Origin: Kangiella sp.
GTDB taxonomy: Bacteria > Pseudomonadota > Gammaproteobacteria > Enterobacterales > Kangiellaceae
Length of the DNA stretch: 11,529 bases
Assembly (NCBI GenBank): GCA_026195755.1
Contig: JAPHRL010000261.1
Coordinates: 1-11,529, forward strand
Direction of reading: 5' to 3'
Part shown: in pieces, positions 6,397 through 11,529 of the stretch
Layout of the letters: each line of letters starts with the position of its first letter
Numbering within the stretch: the stretch's first letter is position 1
The notes under the pieces: generated by a model
Database searches by the model: none
The model's input: only the letters and a program-made list of their open reading frames with translations
What the model was told of the DNA's origin: nothing
Made by a program: the position numbers and the translations under genes

Positions 6397-8002
6397 CACT
6401 TTAACCAAGAAGCTGCCATTATCACTATTACCCTGCGAAGTGTTTGGTCTGTTAACTTCTAATGGTCAAACGCCGCACACTGCGCTGTTGGAGACTGCTG
6501 AGCCAGGCACTCAGAAGAGTAAGCGTAGTATTAGCATGGTTTCAGTGGCAGCGGTTATAGAAGGTCTTGATGGCACTGTAACGATTAAAAGCCTGAATGA
6601 TAATGGCAAAAGCTTTATAGGCGCACTTGCCAAACTTGAACAAGTCCTAACAGGTTTTACTCAGAGAGTATCGAATGAGTCTATTACTTACACACTCGAT
6701 AAAGCCAGTGACGACAAGGTGTTAAATGAAAATCAGCGCCTGACTCAACCAACCATTTCAGATGTGCTGACTTTGATAGCCGAACAGATTCAAAGCAACC
6801 AAAAAGCCGATAATGTCAGTTCCTGTTTGATAGGTGCCATGAGTTTCGATTTGGTGGATCAGTATGAAGCTTTGCCAGAACTTAACAAAACAACGCCTGA
6901 TTTCAAGTTTTATCTGGCTGACCAGTTAGTGATTCAAGAGGACGATTCACAGTCCGCTAAGATTATTGTTAAAGGCTTTGGTGACAATGCTGCTAATACT
7001 GTCCGATTAGGCGTTGCCATAGAGTCAATAGAGTCTAAGCTATCATCCTCATCAAAAACTCCGTCTTTAATGGCAGCGCCAACGAGTCAAGCTCATACCC
7101 CATTGCAAAGTATTGATTTCAAGATCGACGTCTCGGATGAAGAGTTTGAAAATAATGTTGAGAAAGTAAAGCAGCATATTATCGAAGGCGATGCCTTTCA
7201 GGTGGTGCTATCAAGAACCTTTTCCACCGAATGCGATGATGCCTTTAAAGCCTACCAAATTCTGAGAAAGTCCAACCCAGGACCTTACATGTACTACATT
7301 AATTTTGGTGACAGTCAGCTATTTGGTTCCAGTCCTGAAAGTGCGTTAAAAGTTTTTGATACCAAAAAAGTCACCCTGTATCCCATAGCAGGAACACGAA
7401 AGCGTGCTATTACAGCAAACGGTTGCATTAATTTTGAGCTGGATGCAAAAACGGAATTCGAGCTTATCAGTGACGAAAAAGAAGGTGCGGAACATATGAT
7501 GTTGGTCGACCTGGCTCGAAATGATTTAGCTAAAGTGATTAAAGCCGGGAGTCGTCAAGTCACGCAGTTAAAGCGTATTGTGAAATACTCCAATGTGATG
7601 CATATGGTTTCAGAAGTTATCGGCGAACTTCGCGATGATATTAACCCAATGCATGCCTACCGCGCCTGCGCCAATATGGGAACTTTAACGGGGGCACCAA
7701 AAATCAAAGCGGTTGAAATAATCCGCCAATTAGAGCGGAAACCACGCGGCTATTACGGCGGAGCTGTCAGTATCTATAATGCTAACCAGGAGTTCGATAG
7801 CGCCATTATTATCCGTTCTGCAGAAGTGGCTGAGGGTGTTGCCAAGGTTTCGGCTGGTGCGGGCATAGTCTATGACTCGGTGCCAGAGTTGGAAGCTAAT
7901 GAAACACTCCATAAGGCTAAGGCGGTATTGAATGCATGCCGGTTAGCTGAGCAGGACATTAATGAGAAGCTAAGAGAAAAGAGTAAGGAGAGTGCGGCAT
8001 GA
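6386..8002 (+). CDS. trpE: Anthranilate synthase component I (TrpE)
   Basis: A 538-residue chorismate-utilising subunit; with TrpG-supplied ammonia it makes anthranilate from chorismate. ATG 6386 is chosen because AGAGG (6375-6379) is 6 bases upstream. This overlaps the DAHP synthase end by 11 bases, which suggests translational coupling. The frame is open further upstream, but a start there would lie deep in the upstream gene. The N-terminal LLETA (residues 34-38) corresponds to the LLES motif of the Trp feedback site in enteric TrpE, with a conservative Ser-to-Thr change at 37, so feedback inhibition is plausible. The catalytic domain shows GDAFQ from 268, YPIAGTRKRA, EHMMLVDLARND and GTLTGAPK 432-439. 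Resemblance is to TrpE rather than PabB given the operon and the LLET motif. Confidence 0.96.
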   Translation: MQVNTLTKKLPLSLLPCEVFGLLTSNGQTPHTALLETAEPGTQKSKRSISMVSVAAVIEGLDGTVTIKSLNDNGKSFIGALAKLEQVLTGFTQRVSNESITYTLDKASDDKVLNENQRLTQPTISDVLTLIAEQIQSNQKADNVSSCLIGAMSFDLVDQYEALPELNKTTPDFKFYLADQLVIQEDDSQSAKIIVKGFGDNAANTVRLGVAIESIESKLSSSSKTPSLMAAPTSQAHTPLQSIDFKIDVSDEEFENNVEKVKQHIIEGDAFQVVLSRTFSTECDDAFKAYQILRKSNPGPYMYYINFGDSQLFGSSPESALKVFDTKKVTLYPIAGTRKRAITANGCINFELDAKTEFELISDEKEGAEHMMLVDLARNDLAKVIKAGSRQVTQLKRIVKYSNVMHMVSEVIGELRDDINPMHAYRACANMGTLTGAPKIKAVEIIRQLERKPRGYYGGAVSIYNANQEFDSAIIIRSAEVAEGVAKVSAGAGIVYDSVPELEANETLHKAKAVLNACRLAEQDINEKLREKSKESAA

Positions 8003-8619
8003 AAGCATTATTGATCGATAACTTCGACTCCTTCATTTACAACCTCGACTATGAACTGCAGTTACTTGGATTTGAAGTCAGCGTTGTTCGTAATGATGCT
8101 GAGTATAACTATATTTCTAATCTAGCCAATAAAGCAGATTGCATTGTTTTGTCTCCAGGTCCTGGCAAGCCATCAGATGCAGGCTGTTGTCTGAAGCTGC
8201 TTCAAGATTTTCAAAAAACTAAGCCAGTGCTGGGCGTTTGCTTGGGGCATCAGGTGATTGTTGAAGCTTTTGGCGGTGTGGTTGAAAAAGCACAGCAAGT
8301 AGTGCATGGAAAAGTATCACAGCTTAAATTAAAAGACAGTTCGGGACTGTTTTCTAATATCAAAGGGAGTATTGCTGTAGCACGCTATCACTCACTGGTT
8401 GCAACTCAGGTTCCAGATATTTTTTCAATTACAGCTGAGTCAGAACAAAGTGAAGTCATGGCTGTACAGCATGGTAAGTTGCCAATCTTCGGTGTTCAGT
8501 TCCATCCCGAAAGCATTATGAGCTTTGTTGGATACAAGTTGCTGCGCAACTTCATTCATATAGTTGAAAATCATTCGGGCAAAACTACTAAGGAGGCGCG
8601 CCATGATGCAGTTGCTTGA
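7999..8619 (+). CDS. trpG: Anthranilate synthase glutamine amidotransferase (TrpG)
   Basis: A 206-residue class I glutamine amidotransferase that releases ammonia for TrpE. The ATG overlaps the trpE stop (ATGA), with TAAGGAG at 7984-7990. The family N-terminus LLIDNFDSFIYNL, oxyanion region SPGPGKP, nucleophile C81 in GVCLGHQ, and H169/E171 in QFHPES complete the Cys-His-Glu triad. It is not fused to TrpD, unlike in E. coli. It could also serve PabB if no separate PabA exists, which the window cannot show. Confidence 0.95.
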   Translation: MKALLIDNFDSFIYNLDYELQLLGFEVSVVRNDAEYNYISNLANKADCIVLSPGPGKPSDAGCCLKLLQDFQKTKPVLGVCLGHQVIVEAFGGVVEKAQQVVHGKVSQLKLKDSSGLFSNIKGSIAVARYHSLVATQVPDIFSITAESEQSEVMAVQHGKLPIFGVQFHPESIMSFVGYKLLRNFIHIVENHSGKTTKEARHDAVA

Positions 8620-9610
8620 ATCCATTTACCAAGGCGAGAACTTGAACTACTTGCAGGCAACGGAGTCATTTCAAGCTGTCTTACAAGGTCAGGTAGAGGC
8701 TCCTGTGGTTGCAGCTATGTTGGCAGCCTTGAAGACTAAAGGTGAAACCGTTGAGGAAATTGCCGGCGCAGCCTTTGCATTACGACAGGAAGCGGTCCAG
8801 TTCCCACGACGAGACTATTTGGTCAGTGATTGTTGTGGCACTGGTGGTGATGGTCTCAACACTATCAATGTTTCAACCATTGTCAGCTTGTTAGCGGCGA
8901 CTGCTGGCATCAAAGTGGTTAAGCACGGTAATCGTTCGGTTTCGTCAAAGTGCGGCTCTGCGGACTTAATGGAACAGCTTGGAGTGAACATTCATGTCAC
9001 TCCAGAAAAGAGCAAGCAGCTTTTAGATGATGTGAACTTTTCATTTTTGTTCGCGCCAGACTATCACCCGGGCGTTAAACATGTGATGCCCATCCGGCAG
9101 TCACTTAAAACACGAACTATCTTTAACCTGATTGGGCCATTAGCCAATCCGGCATTGCCAGAGATCCAACTGCTTGGAGTTTATGACAAAAAGTACTGTC
9201 GATCTTTTGCCGAGATTCTAAAAATTCTTGGTGCACAAAAGGCATTGATAGTTCATGGTTCAGGTTTGGACGAAATTACAGTGCATGACAGTACCTTTGT
9301 CGTTTCGCTCAATAACGGTGTCATTGAAGAGTTGACTCTTTCGCCAGAAGATTTTGGCATTGAGCGGCATAGTATTGCCAGTATTCAGGCCAGCAGTGTT
9401 GATGATAATGTTCTTGCTGCTGAACAATTGTTGAAAGGTCAGGGTAGTGATGCGCATATTGATATGGTAGCTGTGAACTGTGGCGCCTTGTTAGTTCTCA
9501 ATAATCTTGCGGACAGCTTTAAAGCAGGAACACAGTTGGCTAAGGATTTATTAAAAACTGGCCAAGCCTATAAGCATTTACAAATGATTAAGGAGGCTTC
9601 CCATGCTTAA
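8603..9610 (+). CDS. trpD: Anthranilate phosphoribosyltransferase (TrpD)
   Basis: A 335-residue enzyme transferring phosphoribosyl from PRPP to anthranilate. ATG 8603 is preferred because a perfect TAAGGAGG (8589-8596) lies 6 bases upstream; ATG 8606 is an alternative. The frame overlaps the trpG end by 17 bases. The PRPP loop GTGGDG is at 79-84, followed by the family motifs KHGNRSVSSKCGSADLMEQLG and RTIFNLIGPLANP. Length is normal for TrpD. Confidence 0.96.
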   Translation: MMQLLESIYQGENLNYLQATESFQAVLQGQVEAPVVAAMLAALKTKGETVEEIAGAAFALRQEAVQFPRRDYLVSDCCGTGGDGLNTINVSTIVSLLAATAGIKVVKHGNRSVSSKCGSADLMEQLGVNIHVTPEKSKQLLDDVNFSFLFAPDYHPGVKHVMPIRQSLKTRTIFNLIGPLANPALPEIQLLGVYDKKYCRSFAEILKILGAQKALIVHGSGLDEITVHDSTFVVSLNNGVIEELTLSPEDFGIERHSIASIQASSVDDNVLAAEQLLKGQGSDAHIDMVAVNCGALLVLNNLADSFKAGTQLAKDLLKTGQAYKHLQMIKEASHA

Positions 9611-11063
9611 TGTTTTAGAGACCATCCTTGAACATAAGCGAAATGTTATTGGTAACACGCCTGACTACTATGACCTGGAGCCGAGCGAACGAAGCTTCTA
9701 TGATGCTCTTAGTAAGCCACATTATGGTTTTATCATGGAGTGCAAAAAGGCCTCGCCGTCCAAAGGACTTATACGCGCTGAGTTTGACCTAAACGAAATC
9801 GTCCCTGTTTATGAGCAATATGCAGATGCCATTTCCGTGCTGACTGAAGAGCGATTTTTTCGGGGAAGCTTTTCCAACCTGAAGAAAGTAAGAGAGCTTA
9901 CTGATAAGCCTTTACTGTGCAAAGACTTTATCTTATCGCCTAAACAAATTCGACAGGCGCGTCACTTTGGAGCTGATGCCGTATTGTTAATGTTGTCTGT
10001 GCTTAATGACAAAGACTATCAAATTTGTCAGGAGCAAGCCGAAGCTTTAAATGTGGATGTACTGACTGAAGTTCATACCGAAGCAGAGCTTGAACGAGCG
10101 ATAAAATTAGGCGCTAAAATTATTGGTATCAATAATCGTAACCTGAAAGATTTATCGACCAGTTTTGAACACACTAAAGAGCTGGTACAAAAGGTACCGG
10201 CAGACCGTTTGGTCATCACTGAATCCGGTATCAATACCCATCAAGATGTATTAGAACTTTCACAGTTTTCAGACGCCTGCCTGGTCGGTTCCAGCCTTAT
10301 GAAGGAGGTTGACCTGGAGCTAGCAGCTCGGCAACTGGTGTATGGCGATATTAAAGTATGCGGCATCACACAACAGTCTGATGCTGACCTATTGCAAACT
10401 TCTCCTGCCAGCTATGTAGGTTTGATTTTTACGCCCAACTCAAAGCGTCTTGTTATCAATAAAATAATTAATTCAAACAAACCTCTAGTTGGTGTTTTCC
10501 AGAATCAGTCGATTGATGAGGTTTTGTCTGCAACGCAACAATACAAGTTACAAGTTATACAGCTGCATGGCGATGAATCGATACAGTTTGCTCATAAAAT
10601 AAAACAGCAATTTCCCTCTGTTAAGGTGTCAAAAGTTTTCCACGTTAGAGAGCAGCTATCAGCAGAAAATCTTACCTCAGAATTAAAAGCTCTACTCGAA
10701 ACTTATGATGAGGTGCTGCTGGATACTGAGGTGACTAATGTGGCGCAAAGTCATCGGGGCGGTACTGGTGTCCCCTTCGATTGGTCCCCATTAAGCCAAC
10801 TGGATTCAGACCTTCGTGCCACAAAGCTTCGTATAGCAGGAGGGGTAAGTGCAGATAACATTCAACAACTCAAAAAGTTGGGTGTGGTCAAAGTTGATCT
10901 ATCCAGCTCAGTTGAGTCGAGTCCGGGAGTAAAGAGCGAAGCCTTGCTTAAACAATTTTTTAGTCATTGTCGGCCACAGTCGGATCGTTTTAAATCACAA
11001 GATAAAGATTCGAAACCAGATGACAATTTAGCCCAAGTGGCTGTTGGAGGTATTTCATCATGA
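9603..11063 (+). CDS. trpCF: Bifunctional indole-3-glycerol phosphate synthase / phosphoribosylanthranilate isomerase (TrpCF)
   Basis: A 486-residue fusion of two barrel enzymes catalysing consecutive steps, in the E. coli order. Residues 1 to about 250 are TrpC: ECKKASPSKG 46-55 with K48, then SVLTEERFFRG, LLCKDFI, LTEVH, INNRNLKDL and ITESGI. Residues from about 250 to 455 are TrpF: KVCGIT with catalytic C253, QLHGDE, general acid D374 in LLDT, RGGTGVPFDW, and the phosphate-binding IAGGVSADN. The start overlaps trpD by 8 bases behind an identical TAAGGAGG (9589-9596). The last 30 or so residues after KQFFSHC are polar and charged, without family resemblance, and look disordered. The stop overlaps the trpB start (ATGA). 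Confidence 0.96.
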   Translation: MLNVLETILEHKRNVIGNTPDYYDLEPSERSFYDALSKPHYGFIMECKKASPSKGLIRAEFDLNEIVPVYEQYADAISVLTEERFFRGSFSNLKKVRELTDKPLLCKDFILSPKQIRQARHFGADAVLLMLSVLNDKDYQICQEQAEALNVDVLTEVHTEAELERAIKLGAKIIGINNRNLKDLSTSFEHTKELVQKVPADRLVITESGINTHQDVLELSQFSDACLVGSSLMKEVDLELAARQLVYGDIKVCGITQQSDADLLQTSPASYVGLIFTPNSKRLVINKIINSNKPLVGVFQNQSIDEVLSATQQYKLQVIQLHGDESIQFAHKIKQQFPSVKVSKVFHVREQLSAENLTSELKALLETYDEVLLDTEVTNVAQSHRGGTGVPFDWSPLSQLDSDLRATKLRIAGGVSADNIQQLKKLGVVKVDLSSSVESSPGVKSEALLKQFFSHCRPQSDRFKSQDKDSKPDDNLAQVAVGGISS

Positions 11064-11529
11064 ATCAAAAAGTTAATTCACCCACAAGCTTCGAGTTTGA
11101 AGGTGCTTATATCGGGCAATATGGCGGACAGTTTGTCCCGCAGTTATTAATGCCAGCACTGCAACAACTTGATCGAGCATTCGAGGCATCATTGCTTGAT
11201 GATGAATTTCAAACTGAGCTAAGCCGTTTGCTGAAGGAATATGCAGGACGCCCAACCCCAGTGACCGAATGCACATCTTACGCACGCATTAATCAGTCAC
11301 GTATTTTTCTCAAGCGTGAAGATTTGTTGCATGGCGGTGCGCATAAAACCAATCAGGTTTTGGCTCAGGCTTTATTAGCCAAGAAAATGGGTAAGCACCG
11401 CATCATTGCGGAAACCGGGGCTGGGCAACATGGCGTGGCTACAGCGCTGGCTTGTGCCTTACTGGGTTTAAAGGCGACTATTTATATGGGCAAAAAGGAT
11501 TGCGACCGTCAGGCTCCTAACGTTTTCAG
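11060..11529 (+). CDS. trpB: Tryptophan synthase beta subunit (TrpB), 3'-truncated by window edge
   Basis: The ATG overlaps the trpCF stop by four bases (ATGA), with GGAGG at 11046-11050. The first 156 residues are present and the frame stays open to the window end. GQYGGQFVP, GRPTP, KREDLLHGGAHKTNQ with the PLP-binding K96, and AETGAGQHG with the catalytic E118 identify the canonical TrpB1 type. It joins indole and serine to give Trp. trpA probably follows outside the window. Confidence 0.97.
   Translation, partial: MNQKVNSPTSFEFEGAYIGQYGGQFVPQLLMPALQQLDRAFEASLLDDEFQTELSRLLKEYAGRPTPVTECTSYARINQSRIFLKREDLLHGGAHKTNQVLAQALLAKKMGKHRIIAETGAGQHGVATALACALLGLKATIYMGKKDCDRQAPNVF

Noticed and set aside
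8564..8602. Upstream extension of TrpD to ATG 8564
   Set aside because: The perfect TAAGGAGG at 8589-8596 points to ATG 8603, and the extra residues are basic and unlike TrpD.
1..11529. Search for insertion sequences, CRISPR arrays, tRNA or rRNA genes
   Set aside because: No transposase-like ORF, repeat-spacer pattern, or tRNA/rRNA signature was seen.

Overview
The window reads as chromosomal DNA from a gammaproteobacterium. This rests on a pilX-pilY1-pilE minor pilin cluster, a fused trpCF as in E. coli, separate trpG and trpD, and trp control by leader-peptide attenuation. Base composition is moderate and slightly AT-leaning. A marine Kangiella-like organism would fit, but that is an impression and was not tested. 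Apart from two regulatory intervals, genes are packed tightly, all on the + strand.

Positions 1-4106 hold the end of a type IV pilus cluster: the 3' part of a PilX-like minor pilin, a complete PilY1 (von Willebrand A domain plus C-terminal beta-propeller with a calcium loop), and a PilE-type pilin, closed by a UUCG-loop intrinsic terminator. Positions 4110-4901 carry a stand-alone ParA/MinD-family ATPase with a possible promoter of its own and no visible parB partner.

Positions 4902-5361 (460 bases without a conventional gene) are the most interesting part. They contain a sigma70-like promoter and then two complete ribosome-mediated tryptophan attenuators in series. Each has its own short leader ORF with three consecutive Trp codons (15 and 19 residues), a region 2 directly after the leader stop codon, a competing antiterminator, and an intrinsic terminator built on the same GCCCGC/GCGGGC stem. 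No convincing promoter separates them, so the simplest reading is one transcript passing two Trp-sensing checkpoints.

Positions 5362-11529 are the controlled operon: a type I-beta DAHP synthase (first step of the shikimate pathway), then trpE, trpG, trpD, trpCF and the start of trpB, which runs off the window; trpA is presumably beyond. Every junction from the DAHP synthase to trpB overlaps, except trpG-trpD, where the reading frames overlap by 17 bases if the SD-chosen start is right. Translational coupling along the operon is therefore likely. The arrangement places entry of carbon into the aromatic pathway and the whole Trp branch under one tandem Trp-sensing leader.
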